Assembly (NCBI RefSeq): GCF_042685265.1
Contig: NZ_JBHUMX010000035.1
DNA from: Oceanobacillus_B kapialis
GTDB taxonomy: Bacteria; Bacillota; Bacilli; Bacillales; Amphibacillaceae
Strand: one strand, 5' to 3'
DNA length: 64,000 nucleotides
Part shown: piece by piece, positions 8,425 through 18,054 of the stretch
Layout: the number at the start of each line of letters is the position of its first letter
How positions within the stretch are numbered: position 1 is the first letter of the stretch
Position numbers and translations under genes: made by a program
Notes under the pieces: model-generated
What the model was told of the DNA's origin: nothing
The model's database searches: none
What the model saw: the letters and a program-made list of their open reading frames with translations, nothing else

Positions 8425-9822
8425 TTAACCGATTGAACCTTCCATCTCAAACTTAATTAGGCGGTTCATTTCAACGGCATATTCCATTGGAAGCTCTTTT
8501 GTAAATGGCTCGATGAAGCCCATTACAATCATTTCTGTCGCTTCTTCTTCTGATAAGCCTCTGCTCATTAGATAGAAAAGCTGCTCCTCAGAAACTTTAG
8601 AAACTTTCGCTTCATGTTCAAGGGAAATATTATCATTGTAAATTTCATTGTATGGAATTGTATCTGAAGTAGATTCATTATCCATAATCAACGTGTCACA
8701 CTCAATGTTGGAACGTGCTCCTGTTGCTTTACGTCCAAAATGCACGATTCCTCGATAGGATACTTTCCCACCATGCTTCGAAATTGATTTCGAAACAATG
8801 GAAGAGGAAGTATTTGGTGCTAAATGGTGCATCTTAGCTCCAGCATCCTGGTGCTGTCCTTTACCAGCAAGGGCGATAGACAATGTCATACCTCTTGCTC
8901 CTTCGCCTGTTAATAGAACAGCTGGGTATTTCATTGTTAGCTTGGAACCAATGTTACCATCAATCCATTCCATTGTGGCGTTCGCACCACAGTTAGCACG
9001 TTTAGTCACAAGGTTATAAACATTGTTTGCCCAGTTTTGTATGGTTGTGTAACGACAGTATGCATCCTTCTTAACAAAGATTTCAACAACCGCACTGTGC
9101 AAGGAATTTGTTGTATAAACTGGTGCTGTACAACCTTCTACATAATGCACAGAAGCTCCCTCATCGACGATGATGAGTGTACGCTCAAATTGTCCCATGT
9201 TTTCGGAGTTAATTCGGAAGTACGCTTGTAGCGGTGTACTTGTTTGCACACCTTTTGGTACGTAAATGAATGATCCGCCAGACCATACTGCTGAATTTAA
9301 CGCAGCAAACTTATTATCAGTAGATGGGATTACTTTCCCGAAATACTCTTTGAAAAGATCTTCATTTTCTTTAAGTGCCGTATCCGTATCTTTGAAGACA
9401 ATACCCATTTCTTCTAGGTCTTCTTTAAGACTGTGGTATACAACCTCTGACTCATACTGCGCAGATACACCCGCAAGATACTTCTGTTCAGCCTCTGGAA
9501 TCCCTAATTTATCAAAGGTCTGCTTAATTTCCTCTGGTACCTCGTCCCATGTTCTACCTTGTCTTTCTGAAGGTTTTACATAGTAGACGATTTCGTCGAA
9601 GTTAAGCTCCGATAAGTCTCCACCCCATTGCGGCATTGGCATGTTATAAAAATGTTCCAATGATTTTAAGCGGTAGTCTAGCATCCATTGAGGCTCTTCT
9701 TTCATCTTGGAAATCTCTTCAACAATTTCGCGAGTTAGTCCTTTACCAGAACGGAAAACGGAAACGTCTTTATCATGAAAGCCATATTTATACTCTTCGA
9801 TTTCCGGCATTTCTTTAGCCAT
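8425..9822 (-). CDS. sufB: Fe-S cluster assembly scaffold subunit SufB
   Basis: A 465-aa SufB, the core scaffold of the SufBCD complex on which iron-sulfur clusters are built before transfer to target proteins. The family core is clear: YCRYTTIQNW, a long beta-helix region with EWIDGNIGSK, and the C-terminal ARSNIECDTLIM and FYLMSRGLSEEEA. Length is normal for the family. AGGAGG precedes the ATG. It is the last gene of the operon in the order sufC-D-S-U-B, exactly as in B. subtilis, where the operon is essential. Confidence 0.97.
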   Translation of the reverse strand: MAKEMPEIEEYKYGFHDKDVSVFRSGKGLTREIVEEISKMKEEPQWMLDYRLKSLEHFYNMPMPQWGGDLSELNFDEIVYYVKPSERQGRTWDEVPEEIKQTFDKLGIPEAEQKYLAGVSAQYESEVVYHSLKEDLEEMGIVFKDTDTALKENEDLFKEYFGKVIPSTDNKFAALNSAVWSGGSFIYVPKGVQTSTPLQAYFRINSENMGQFERTLIIVDEGASVHYVEGCTAPVYTTNSLHSAVVEIFVKKDAYCRYTTIQNWANNVYNLVTKRANCGANATMEWIDGNIGSKLTMKYPAVLLTGEGARGMTLSIALAGKGQHQDAGAKMHHLAPNTSSSIVSKSISKHGGKVSYRGIVHFGRKATGARSNIECDTLIMDNESTSDTIPYNEIYNDNISLEHEAKVSKVSEEQLFYLMSRGLSEEEATEMIVMGFIEPFTKELPMEYAVEMNRLIKFEMEGSIG

Positions 9823-9848
9823 TTTAAAACCTCCTATAAGTGTCTTGC

Positions 9849-10289
9849 CTATTCTTTATCGTCATGGACACCTTTTTCCATTGCTTTCCACGGTAATGTT
9901 GCACACTTAATCCGTGCAGGGAATTTCGCAACTCCCTGTAATGCTTCTATATCTCCAAAATCCAAATCACCAGTGTCTAATTCTTCCCCAAGCATCATAT
10001 TGGAAAATTGCTTGGAAAGCTTTAGGGCATCTGTTACTTCTTTTCCTTTAATGGTCTGAGTCATCATGGAGGCAGAAGCCATACTGATCGAACAACCCTC
10101 ACCATCAAATTTGGCATCTTTTACAATGCCATCTTCAACAAGCATTTGCAGTTGGATGCGGTCTCCACAAGTCGGGTTATTCATATCTACCGTTAGTACG
10201 TCGCCTTCAATATTTCCTTTGTTACGAGGATTTTTATAATGATCCATGATGACCTGTCTATACAGTGTATCAAGGTTATTAAAAGACAT
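9849..10289 (-). CDS. sufU: SufU, zinc-dependent sulfurtransferase of the Suf system
   Basis: A 146-aa IscU-like SufU. The ligands CGD (in NPTCGDRIQ), GCSIS and the late cysteine in IKCATLPW are present, as in the zinc-binding SufU that accepts sulfur from SufS and stimulates its desulfurase activity. I start it at the ATG at 10289, which overlaps the end of sufS by 11 bases and lies behind GGAG. The overlap points to translational coupling with sufS. Confidence 0.95.
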   Translation of the reverse strand: MSFNNLDTLYRQVIMDHYKNPRNKGNIEGDVLTVDMNNPTCGDRIQLQMLVEDGIVKDAKFDGEGCSISMASASMMTQTIKGKEVTDALKLSKQFSNMMLGEELDTGDLDFGDIEALQGVAKFPARIKCATLPWKAMEKGVHDDKE

Positions 10290-11499
10290 CACCAAAATAC
10301 TCCTTCGTTTTTAAAAGTCCATTAACCAGACGATCAACATCCTCTTCTGTGTTGTATAAATAAAAGCTGGCCCTGGCGGTTGCTGAAACTTCAAGCCATC
10401 TCATCAATGGCTGTGCACAGTGATGTCCGGCTCTTACAGCGATCCCTTCAGCATCAAGTACTGTCGCCGTATCGTGCGGATGAACATCATCCAGATTAAA
10501 GGTGATTAATCCTGCACGCTTTTCAGGTCCGAATATTTTAATTCCATCAATAGTATGAAGTTTTTCCATCGCATAGCTAACAACTTTTTGTTCGTGCTCG
10601 GTAATGTTGTCCATCCCAACTTCATTAAGAAAATCAATTGCTGCGCCAAGCCCTATTGCTCCAGCAATAATTGGTGTACCTCCTTCGAACTTCCAAGGAA
10701 GGTCTTTCCAAGTGGAGTCATAAAGATTTACGAAATCAATCATTTCTCCACCAAACTCAAATGGTTCCATATTCTCTAGTAGACTTTTTCTTCCGTATAA
10801 AACGCCTATCCCAGTTGGGGCACACATCTTATGTCCAGAAAAAGCATAAAAATCACAGTTTAATGCTTGAACATCGATTTTCATATGTGGAGCACCTTGT
10901 GCGCCATCTACTACCAATATAGCATCGTGCTTGTGAGCAATATCTGCTATCTCTTTAATTGGATTTACTGTGCCCAATACGTTAGAAACATGCCCAATTG
11001 CTACAATCTTCGTGTTTGCCGTGATTGTTTCCGCAGCATCTTCCAATGTGATGGTACCATCGGGCTGAAGCGGGATATATTTTAACTGTGCCCCAGTTGC
11101 CTTCGCTACCTGCTGCCATGGAATAATGTTACTATGATGCTCCATTTGCGTTAGGACGATTTCGTCTCCTTCTGAAAGGTTCGCTCGCCCATAGCTGTGG
11201 GCCACAGTATTTAACGCTGTAGTGGTACCACGGGTAAAGATTACCTGTTTCGTACTCTCTGCATTAATGAAGTTACGTACTTTCTCCCTTGCGCCTTCAT
11301 AGTTCTCTGTAGCACGTGTACCTAAGGTATGAACACCCCGGTGAACGTTTGAGTTATCGTTCCTGTAATATGCATCCACCGCTTCAATAACACTTCTTGG
11401 CTTTTGAGAGGTTGCGGACGAATCCAAATAAACTAATGGGTGACCATTGACTTCCTGATGTAAAATCGGGAACTCTTGTCTAATGGCATTTACATCCAT
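10279..11499 (-). CDS. sufS: Cysteine desulfurase SufS
   Basis: A 406-aa PLP enzyme that removes sulfur from cysteine and passes it to SufU. Visible features are the PLP lysine in FSGHKMCAPTGIG (about residue 224), the histidine of TQMEHHSNI, and the catalytic cysteine in RAGHHCAQPLMRW (about residue 361), the group II layout. The start ATG overlaps the sufD stop by one base, so the genes are co-transcribed and probably translationally coupled. Confidence 0.97.
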   Translation of the reverse strand: MDVNAIRQEFPILHQEVNGHPLVYLDSSATSQKPRSVIEAVDAYYRNDNSNVHRGVHTLGTRATENYEGAREKVRNFINAESTKQVIFTRGTTTALNTVAHSYGRANLSEGDEIVLTQMEHHSNIIPWQQVAKATGAQLKYIPLQPDGTITLEDAAETITANTKIVAIGHVSNVLGTVNPIKEIADIAHKHDAILVVDGAQGAPHMKIDVQALNCDFYAFSGHKMCAPTGIGVLYGRKSLLENMEPFEFGGEMIDFVNLYDSTWKDLPWKFEGGTPIIAGAIGLGAAIDFLNEVGMDNITEHEQKVVSYAMEKLHTIDGIKIFGPEKRAGLITFNLDDVHPHDTATVLDAEGIAVRAGHHCAQPLMRWLEVSATARASFYLYNTEEDVDRLVNGLLKTKEYFGDVF

Positions 11500-12806
11500 T
11501 AGTATACCTTCCTTTCAATAACCTGTGTTAACTGATTTTTAACAGCTTCAATCGGAAGTTGGTTTACAACAGGTGCAAGGAAACCGTGAATAATCAAACG
11601 CTCTGCTTCATTTTGGGTAATCCCACGACTCATTAAATAATAAAGTTGTAATGGATCCACACGTCCAACAGACGCGGCATGGCCTGCTGTTACGTCATCT
11701 TCATCAATAAGCAAGATTGGATTCGCATCACCACGTGCTTTTTCACTTAGCATGAGGACACGAGATTCTTGCTCTGCATTTGACTTAGAAGCACCATGTT
11801 CAATTTTTCCAATTCCGTTAAAGATAGAAGAAGCACTATCTTTCATAACACCATGTTGCAGAATATAACCTTCTGAGTTTTTCCCGAAATGAACGATCTT
11901 AGCTGTGAAATTTTGTGTTTGCTTCCCACGGCCAACAGAAACTGTCTTCGCATTTGATAGGGAATTATCTCCGACTAGATGCGTAATATTTTCCGAAACT
12001 GTATTTCCATCATTCATTTGGCCAAGTGCCCAGTCGATATTAGCATCACGATAAGCTACACCGCGACGGTTGTTATAGACCGTGGTACCTGCTGCAAAGT
12101 TGTCTACAGCTCCGAACGAAATCTTAGCATTGTTTTGTGCAATTACTTCTGTCACGACATTTGCTAACGTTTCTTCTGTTTCATTATTAGAAATGTAGTT
12201 TTCTACATAGGTTAAAGAACTGTTTTCTTCTGCTACTACAAGCACATGATTGAACAATGCTGCTTCAGGATCTTCCTGCCAGAAAATAACTTGGAGTGGT
12301 ACACTTACTTCTACGTTTTTTGGAACGTAAACGAAAATTCCACCGTTCATTAGGGCAGCATGTAATGCAGTCAAACGATGCTCATCAACAGAAACAGCAT
12401 CTTTCATATAATATCTCTTTACAAGATCTTCATGCTCTTTAAGCGCAGTGAAAATGTCGGTAAAGATTACCCCTTGCTCTTTAAGCTCTTCACTAAGCGT
12501 TGCATAGGCAACGGAGTGGTTTCGCTGAATCAAAAGGTTTTCAGGTGCATTCTCTTCATCAAGAAAGCCTTGTAGTGCTTCAGGCAGTTCCTTTAAAGAA
12601 GAAATTTTATCGCCTTCTGCTAGATGTTTAAACCGGCTGAAGTTCCATTTACCTATTTTTGTTTTATCAGGTTTTGGTAATTCTAGTGCCTCTACTTGCT
12701 CCAAAGCTTGCAGGCGTAATGAAGTCATCCATTCCGGTTCATTGTTATCTTTAGAAAACTGATTAATATAGTCTTTATCGTATGGCAGCTTTGTTTCAAC
12801 AGACAT
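11499..12806 (-). CDS. sufD: Fe-S cluster assembly subunit SufD
   Basis: A 435-aa SufB/SufD-family protein, partner of SufB in the SufBC2D complex. Typical segments are the middle VENYISN beta-helix part and the C-terminal SNAEQESRVLMLSEKA, DDVTAGHAASVGRVD and YYLMSRGI. The GHAASVG histidine, implicated in cluster assembly in characterised SufD proteins, is present. It lies 17 bp after sufC in the operon. Confidence 0.96.
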   Translation of the reverse strand: MSVETKLPYDKDYINQFSKDNNEPEWMTSLRLQALEQVEALELPKPDKTKIGKWNFSRFKHLAEGDKISSLKELPEALQGFLDEENAPENLLIQRNHSVAYATLSEELKEQGVIFTDIFTALKEHEDLVKRYYMKDAVSVDEHRLTALHAALMNGGIFVYVPKNVEVSVPLQVIFWQEDPEAALFNHVLVVAEENSSLTYVENYISNNETEETLANVVTEVIAQNNAKISFGAVDNFAAGTTVYNNRRGVAYRDANIDWALGQMNDGNTVSENITHLVGDNSLSNAKTVSVGRGKQTQNFTAKIVHFGKNSEGYILQHGVMKDSASSIFNGIGKIEHGASKSNAEQESRVLMLSEKARGDANPILLIDEDDVTAGHAASVGRVDPLQLYYLMSRGITQNEAERLIIHGFLAPVVNQLPIEAVKNQLTQVIERKVY

Positions 12807-12823
12807 TGTATCCCTCCTAACTA

Positions 12824-13609
12824 TTACGCGTTTTGACCAACTGTTTCATCTTTAATACCAAGTTCTTCTTTAATCCAATCATAACCTTCTGCTTCTAAGC
12901 GTTGTGCTAGTTCTGGACCACCGGATTTAACAACACGACCTTGCATCATAACATGTACATAGTCAGGTGTAATGTAGTTCAATAAACGTTGATAATGCGT
13001 AATAATTAAGCATCCAAAGTTCTCATCACGAAGCTTGTTAATTCCTTTTGATACGATTTTAAGTGCATCGATATCTAAACCGGAGTCAATTTCATCTAAT
13101 ATCGCAATTTCTGGTTTCATCAGCATTAATTGAAGGATTTCATTACGTTTTTTCTCTCCGCCAGAGAACCCTTCATTTAAATAACGCTGTGCCATATTCT
13201 TGTCAATTTCAAGATAGTCAAGAACACTATCCATTTCTTTAATAAATTTCATTAACGAAATTTCGTCTCCTTCTTCACGACGAGCGTTCATAGAAGAGCG
13301 AAGAAAATCTGAAGTTGTGACACCGCTGATTTCACTTGGATATTGCATTGCAAGGAAAAGACCGGCACGTGCACGTTCGTCTACTTCCATTTCCAGTACA
13401 TCTTCCCCATCAAGCAAGATGCTTCCTTCTGTTACTTCATATTTCGGATGACCCATAACAGCGGATGCCAAAGTCGACTTACCTGTCCCGTTCGGTCCCA
13501 TCACTGCGTGGAACTCGCCACCTTTTATCGTAAGGTTTACACCCTTCAATATCTCTTTGTCTTCAATTGATACATGAAGATTTTTAATTTCTAATGTAGA
13601 TCCAGCCAT
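12824..13609 (-). CDS. sufC: Suf system ATPase SufC
   Basis: A 261-aa ABC-type ATPase without membrane partners; it powers the SufBCD scaffold. Walker A is GPNGTGKST (about residues 37-45), the signature is FSGGEKKRNEILQ, and Walker B is AILDEIDSGLD. It is the first gene of the suf operon, with GGAGG before the ATG. The upstream 100 bp are AT-rich with promoter-like TTGATA and TAAGAT hexamers 17 bp apart (minus strand, near 13690-13720). No known operator was recognised. Confidence 0.96.
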   Translation of the reverse strand: MAGSTLEIKNLHVSIEDKEILKGVNLTIKGGEFHAVMGPNGTGKSTLASAVMGHPKYEVTEGSILLDGEDVLEMEVDERARAGLFLAMQYPSEISGVTTSDFLRSSMNARREEGDEISLMKFIKEMDSVLDYLEIDKNMAQRYLNEGFSGGEKKRNEILQLMLMKPEIAILDEIDSGLDIDALKIVSKGINKLRDENFGCLIITHYQRLLNYITPDYVHVMMQGRVVKSGGPELAQRLEAEGYDWIKEELGIKDETVGQNA

Positions 13610-13847
13610 AACGATACCTCCAACTACTAATATTTTTTCTTATTTTCAAACGGATTCAATATCCATTCTCAATTTATTCTCATTATAATCTTAAAGCATT
13701 TCAAATTTATTATCAACTTTTTTAAGTTAATGAGACTCTTACATTTCCCACCAATTTTAATACATAAAAAAGGGGGATTGCAAGTGCCCTCAGAATAGCA
13801 GAATACATTCGCAAATGATATATATTGTGCTTTTTATCACAAGAAAA

Positions 13848-13872
13848 TAGACCCTCAAATTGTGAGGGTCTA
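13848..13872 (-). terminator. Terminator after the small gene at 13879-14010
   Basis: Perfect 10-bp hairpin (TAGACCCTCA / TGAGGGTCTA, 5-nt loop) followed on the minus strand by TTTTCTTG. It starts six bases past the stop of the small reading frame and supports that frame being transcribed. Confidence 0.75.
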
Positions 13873-13878
13873 AATGTC

Positions 13879-14010
13879 TTACATTTTATCCAAATTGTTA
13901 AGAAGCGCTTTGCTCTTTTCATATTCCTTTTGACGGTTTTTCTCCACGTTTAGACGTGTTTCCAATTTTCTTTCATACTCAGCATATGGCACCTTGTGCG
14001 TTTGCTGCAT
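13879..14010 (-). CDS. Small hydrophilic protein of unknown function (43 aa)
   Basis: A short, charged, probably helical frame, MQQTHKVPYAEYERKLETR at the start and KSKALLNNLDKM at the end. I place the start at the ATG at 14010, which has GGAGAAGG in front; an in-frame ATG at 14022 is also possible. An intrinsic terminator lies directly after the stop, the main reason to accept it as a gene. A palindrome, CACTAT-TG-ATAGTG, lies about 50 bp upstream. I do not recognise the protein. It could also be a conserved small ORF missed by automated pipelines. Confidence 0.5.
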   Translation of the reverse strand: MQQTHKVPYAEYERKLETRLNVEKNRQKEYEKSKALLNNLDKM

Positions 14011-14250
14011 GCCCTTCTCCATTTCTGGAGTGTAATTTAGGCTTATTCCACTATTGATAGTGAACCATCCTTTCGTTTTGTTTACATAAATTAATGTAAC
14101 ACAACACGATACCCTGAACAATTCAGGTATAAACCCTTCTAGTGGTTTTAAAATTTATATAGTAGCATATCAGAAGCCTCACGATTATCTACCCTAAAGT
14201 TCTTCTTAATATCTCTTAATTACACCCGGTTCCTTCATATTTGGAAAAAT

Positions 14251-15078
14251 TTATTCTTTTCCATTAACAGGGACAACAGCGCCTTTATATTCTTCCTTAA
14301 TGAAGTTTTGAATTTCTTCAGAGTGTAATACATCTACAAGTTTATTTAATGCTTCATCATCCTTATCCTCTTCTTTTACAGCAATGACGTTAACATAAGG
14401 AGAATCGTCACCTTCTACAAAAAGAGCATCTTCTTGTGGGTTTAACCCAGCTTGGATCGCAAAGTTTGTATTGATTACTACCAGCACATTTTCTTCAGAT
14501 TCATATAGACTTGGAAGCAATTCTGGATTGGAATCTGGTGAGAATTTAAGGTTTTTAGGATTCTCCACAATATCCTCCACTGTTGCAGAATCTTTATTGA
14601 TATTCTCATCTAGTTTTATTAATCCTTCTGCTTCAAACAAGGATAGAATCCGGCCATGGTCTGGCACAGAATTGCTCATAATTACCTCTGTTCCTTCTGG
14701 TACATCCTCTATACTTGTAAAGTCCTTCGAGTATACGCCAATCGGTTCGATGTGAATACCGCCAATTTCGGTTAACTCATATCCAGTATCCGCAATAGTT
14801 TGCTCTAGGTAAGGGATATGCTGGAAATAGTTCGCATCAATTTCACCACTTGCTAAATCGTCATTTGGAAGCACATAGTCTTCATATTGTTCTATCTCTA
14901 AAGTAATACCTTCTTCTTCAAGTAGTGGCTTTGCCTCTTCTAAAATTTCAGCGTGTGGGACACTTGAAGCACCTACTTTAATTGTATTGTCATTTTCAGA
15001 TGTAGAGTCGTCCCCTCCACCACAGGCAGCTAATGCCAAAATAGCTAATAATGATACGAGTGCTAATAATTTTTTCAT
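14251..15078 (-). CDS. metQ: Methionine ABC transporter substrate-binding lipoprotein MetQ
   Basis: A 275-aa NlpA/MetQ-family lipoprotein. The signal peptide ends in LAALAACGGG, with the lipobox cysteine at about residue 19, so it is anchored to the outer face of the membrane, where it binds methionine. The core has IKVGASSVPHAEIL and DANYFQHIPYLEQ, typical of MetQ. It is the last gene of metN-metI-metQ, after a 21-bp gap with a GGAG site. Confidence 0.95.
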   Translation of the reverse strand: MKKLLALVSLLAILALAACGGGDDSTSENDNTIKVGASSVPHAEILEEAKPLLEEEGITLEIEQYEDYVLPNDDLASGEIDANYFQHIPYLEQTIADTGYELTEIGGIHIEPIGVYSKDFTSIEDVPEGTEVIMSNSVPDHGRILSLFEAEGLIKLDENINKDSATVEDIVENPKNLKFSPDSNPELLPSLYESEENVLVVINTNFAIQAGLNPQEDALFVEGDDSPYVNVIAVKEEDKDDEALNKLVDVLHSEEIQNFIKEEYKGAVVPVNGKE

Positions 15079-15099
15079 GTTTATTTCTCCTTTTTCTTT

Positions 15100-15768
15100 T
15101 TATCGTTTATCTAGTTTCGATGAAATAAAATCTCCAATAAATTGGAAAATAAATACGATGATTACAATGAGTACTGTACAAAGGAAAACTATATCAAAAT
15201 CGCGACGCATGAAGCCAGAATAGTAGGCATAGCTTCCTAATCCGCCCGCTCCAATGGCACCAGCCACAGCCGTGTACCCAATAAGCGCAATCGCAGTTAC
15301 GGTAATCCCAGATATTAAAGCAGGCATTGATTCAGGTAATAACACTTTGAATATGATCGTTCTCGTTTTTGCGCCCATAGCTTTTGCAGCCTCGACTACC
15401 CCTTTGTCTACTTCACGAAGGCCAATTTCAACTAGCCTCCCATAAAAAGGAGCGGAACCAATGATTAATGCTGGCAACGCGGCAGAAGGACCACGGATTG
15501 TCCCAATCAGAAAGTCAGTGAACGGGAACAATAGGAATATTAAGATGATGAATGGAATGGCACGGAATACATTCACTACAACTGCTACAATGAAGTGAAC
15601 CCCTTTATTTTTCCAAATCCCATCCTTGGATGTCATATAAAGCAGCAATCCAAGCAATATTCCAAGGATAAAGGTTCCTACTAACGAGATAATGGTCATG
15701 TAAAATGTTTGATTCGTTGCTTCTATCAGATCTTCTGCTTTTATATTCTGGAACCAATCATTTAGCAT
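15100..15768 (-). CDS. metI: Methionine ABC transporter permease MetI (MetP)
   Basis: A 222-aa permease with five predicted membrane helices. The EAA loop EAAKAMGAKTRTIIFKVLLPES, which contacts the ATPase, is present (about residues 133-154), as is the GAIGAGGLGSYAYYSGF end typical of MetI. It overlaps the 3' end of metN by 11 bases, implying translational coupling. In B. subtilis nomenclature it is MetP. Confidence 0.95.
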   Translation of the reverse strand: MLNDWFQNIKAEDLIEATNQTFYMTIISLVGTFILGILLGLLLYMTSKDGIWKNKGVHFIVAVVVNVFRAIPFIILIFLLFPFTDFLIGTIRGPSAALPALIIGSAPFYGRLVEIGLREVDKGVVEAAKAMGAKTRTIIFKVLLPESMPALISGITVTAIALIGYTAVAGAIGAGGLGSYAYYSGFMRRDFDIVFLCTVLIVIIVFIFQFIGDFISSKLDKR

Positions 15769-16783
15769 GCTGGATCACCTCCATCTCCACAGAAGCTTTT
15801 TCTTCAATGAATTTAAGAACTTCTTGCAGTTCCGCCCCAGCAACTTGTACGATGAGATTGCCATACGCGCCTGCTTGGGTTTGAGTGATTTTACCTTGTA
15901 ATATATTTATATCCACATCATAGTTCTTGGAAAGCTGGCTGATAAGCGATTGATTGGTTGTCTCCCCGATAAAATGGAGACGTAGAATCCTACCTTCAGT
16001 ATACGCTTCTGTTATGCTCTCCATATCCTCGTCTTCCTCACCAGAGCCCATTACTTGGGATACGAACTTTTTCGTTACGTCTTGGCGAGGGTGAAGAAAC
16101 ACATCCATGACCTCTCCCTGTTCGACTACCTTCCCTTTTTCCATCACTGCAACATGCTTACATATTTTACGAATTACGTGCATTTCATGGGTGATTAAAA
16201 TAATCGTAAGTCCAAGCTGCTTGTTTATGTCTACAAGCAAGTCCAAAATTGCATTTGTGGTTTCCGGGTCTAAAGCAGAGGTTGCTTCATCACAAAGCAG
16301 AACTTTTGGTTTATTGGCAAGTGCTCGGGCTATTCCGACACGCTGCTTTTGTCCCCCGCTTAACTGGGAAGGATAAGCTTTCTCTTTCCCTGATAATCCC
16401 ACAAGATCAATTAACTCTTGAACACGACGTTGTCTTTTGGCTTTGGACAGCCCTGCTATTTCTAATGGAAAAGCAATATTGTCCTCCACTGTTCGTGACC
16501 ATAATAAGTTAAAATGCTGAAAGATCATGCCGATATCCTGGCGAGCTATCCGTAGTTGGCTAGTAGTCATCGCTGTAATGTCCTCGTTGTTTATTGTAAT
16601 TCGACCACCACTAGGTTCTTCAAGCCTATTCAGTAATCGGACGAAAGTACTTTTACCAGCTCCACTATAGCCAATCACACCAAAGATGTCGCCCTCTTCA
16701 ATACGAAGATCTAAGTTTTCAACCGCAGTTGTCTTGCTATTGTTTGAAGTAAAAATTTTACTCAAACCTTCAATCGATATCAC
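15758..16783 (-). CDS. metN: Methionine ABC transporter ATP-binding protein MetN
   Basis: A 341-aa ATPase with Walker A GYSGAGKST (about residues 38-46), signature LSGGQKQRVGIARAL, Walker B LLCDEATSALD and the H-loop ITHEMHV. The C-terminal about 90 residues form the NIL regulatory domain that binds methionine and inhibits transport. It begins with GTG behind GGAGG. A SAM-I riboswitch precedes it, so the operon is expressed when S-adenosylmethionine is low. Confidence 0.96.
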   Translation of the reverse strand: MISIEGLSKIFTSNNSKTTAVENLDLRIEEGDIFGVIGYSGAGKSTFVRLLNRLEEPSGGRITINNEDITAMTTSQLRIARQDIGMIFQHFNLLWSRTVEDNIAFPLEIAGLSKAKRQRRVQELIDLVGLSGKEKAYPSQLSGGQKQRVGIARALANKPKVLLCDEATSALDPETTNAILDLLVDINKQLGLTIILITHEMHVIRKICKHVAVMEKGKVVEQGEVMDVFLHPRQDVTKKFVSQVMGSGEEDEDMESITEAYTEGRILRLHFIGETTNQSLISQLSKNYDVDINILQGKITQTQAGAYGNLIVQVAGAELQEVLKFIEEKASVEMEVIQHAK

Positions 16784-16981
16784 ATTATTCCTCCTTCACA
16801 ATCTAGAAAATGCGTAGATTCCCCTACCTCTCTTATGTTGCATCCTTATAGGGCTTTGGACGAAGACTAACTCATTCAAGAGAAAACTTGCCAATAGTAT
16901 GCCCATATAAGAAAGTTAAACACCACGGTAGCTTATAAGATAGATGGAATGGGACCTAGCTGCATCCTTCCATACAAAATT

Positions 16982-17014
16982 AAAAAAACGCCATTCTGAA
17001 AGAACAGAATGACG
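16982..17014 (-). terminator. Terminator of the SAM-I riboswitch
   Basis: Hairpin CGTCATTCTG / CAGAATGGCG followed on the minus strand by seven U, between the SAM aptamer and metN. Confidence 0.9.
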
Positions 17015-17033
17015 TAGTAAGTCGTCTTCATGT

Positions 17034-17151
17034 TCCCTCATCTGTCAAAGTTTACACTTTGCAGGAATTGGCACCTTTCAACTAGATAATGTTAGTTGAA
17101 GGTTGCCGCGGGTTCATAGGGCCAGTCCCTCCACCGCTCAAGATAAGAGTC
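17034..17151 (-). ncRNA. SAM-I riboswitch (S box)
   Basis: On the minus strand the canonical S-box order is present: CTTATCTTGAG, GGTGGAGGGACTGGCCC, TGAACCCGCGGCAACC, a variable arm, GGTGCCAATTCCTGC and a closing GATGAGGG. It precedes the methionine transporter operon. Binding of SAM should favour the terminator at 16982-17014. Confidence 0.96.
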
Positions 17152-17228
17152 AATAATTATATTCAATTTAAAACGATAGAATTGATAATATCATGCGATA
17201 TTCCTTGTGTCAACAAAACTTTTACGGA

Positions 17229-17543
17229 TTAATTTTTAACAAAAAGCTCTGGTTTATACTCCATTAAATAATTGTATATATTAGGAATAGATTGGAACGC
17301 ATAAACCTTTTCCTTTATCTCATGGTCTTTCATTATGAAAAGACAAGGGACGCTCTCAATTTGCTGTTGTCTCATAAAATCAGGGTGAAGCGAGGCGTTC
17401 ATTTCATAAAAAATAGTTTCCTTATGAACTTGTTCAATTTTTTCCAACATCGTCCTCGCTAATGCACACGTACCACAAAAAGGAGTATAAATATAAAGCA
17501 AATAATTTCCATTCTGTAGTGTTTCCGTTGTTATTTCTTGCAC
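17229..17543 (-). CDS. yusE: Thioredoxin-like protein YusE
   Basis: A 104-aa thioredoxin-fold protein with the active-site motif FCGTCA (CGTC, residues 23-26) and the cis-proline strand SVPCLFIM. It has no signal peptide and should be a cytoplasmic thiol-disulfide exchange protein. Position after yusF, and before the met operon, matches the B. subtilis yus region. Its specific partner is unknown. Confidence 0.85.
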   Translation of the reverse strand: MQEITTETLQNGNYLLYIYTPFCGTCALARTMLEKIEQVHKETIFYEMNASLHPDFMRQQQIESVPCLFIMKDHEIKEKVYAFQSIPNIYNYLMEYKPELFVKN

Positions 17544-17565
17544 AAAATCACCTAACCAATCTGCC

Positions 17566-17919
17566 TCATAATAAAAATAGAGGGTTAACCGCTATCCTCT
17601 TGCTTAACAATGCTGTAGCAAGTGCTTGTTCAGGTGTCGTGGCAACCTCCCTGTATTCACTGCTCACATAAATATGTTCAGCATGTGGGAGTTCCCTTGC
17701 CAACTGCTTTCGCAACTTATTCCCTGAATAGTCTTCGTCCACTAAAATGTAAACATCCTTATAGTCAAGCTCATACGTCTCAAGTAATTCATCAAGACGT
17801 TCCACTCCAAGTGTTCCATTTGTACAAACAATTGTTACTTCGTCTGTAATCACTTTCTTAACTTGTCGTTTATCTGTTAAACCCTCTACTATAATTACTT
17901 TCTCATTTTCATGTGACAT
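17566..17919 (-). CDS. yusF: Toprim domain protein YusF
   Basis: A short Toprim protein of about 117 residues: VIIVEGLTDKRQVKKV holds the catalytic-type glutamate and YILVDEDYSGNKLRK the DxD motif, as in M5-type nucleases and primase-like proteins. I start it at the ATG at 17919 (MSHENEK); upstream TTG codons are less likely. It lies just upstream of yusE. The family may act on nucleic acid, but no role is established. Confidence 0.85.
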   Translation of the reverse strand: MSHENEKVIIVEGLTDKRQVKKVITDEVTIVCTNGTLGVERLDELLETYELDYKDVYILVDEDYSGNKLRKQLARELPHAEHIYVSSEYREVATTPEQALATALLSKRIAVNPLFLL

Positions 17920-18054
17920 GGTTACATAGCTCTCCTCAAAAATCAAGCAAGATGTTTTTTATATAAATATCTTTTCCTAATTAGAGTATATGAACAAAAG
18001 AAGGCCAACTATACAACTTTTCGAAAGATGCACGTCAGCCTCCCATTTCCGTTA

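Noticed and set aside
13722..13922. A 66-codon minus-strand frame overlapping the small gene
   Set aside because: It runs through the terminator hairpin and has no ribosome site.
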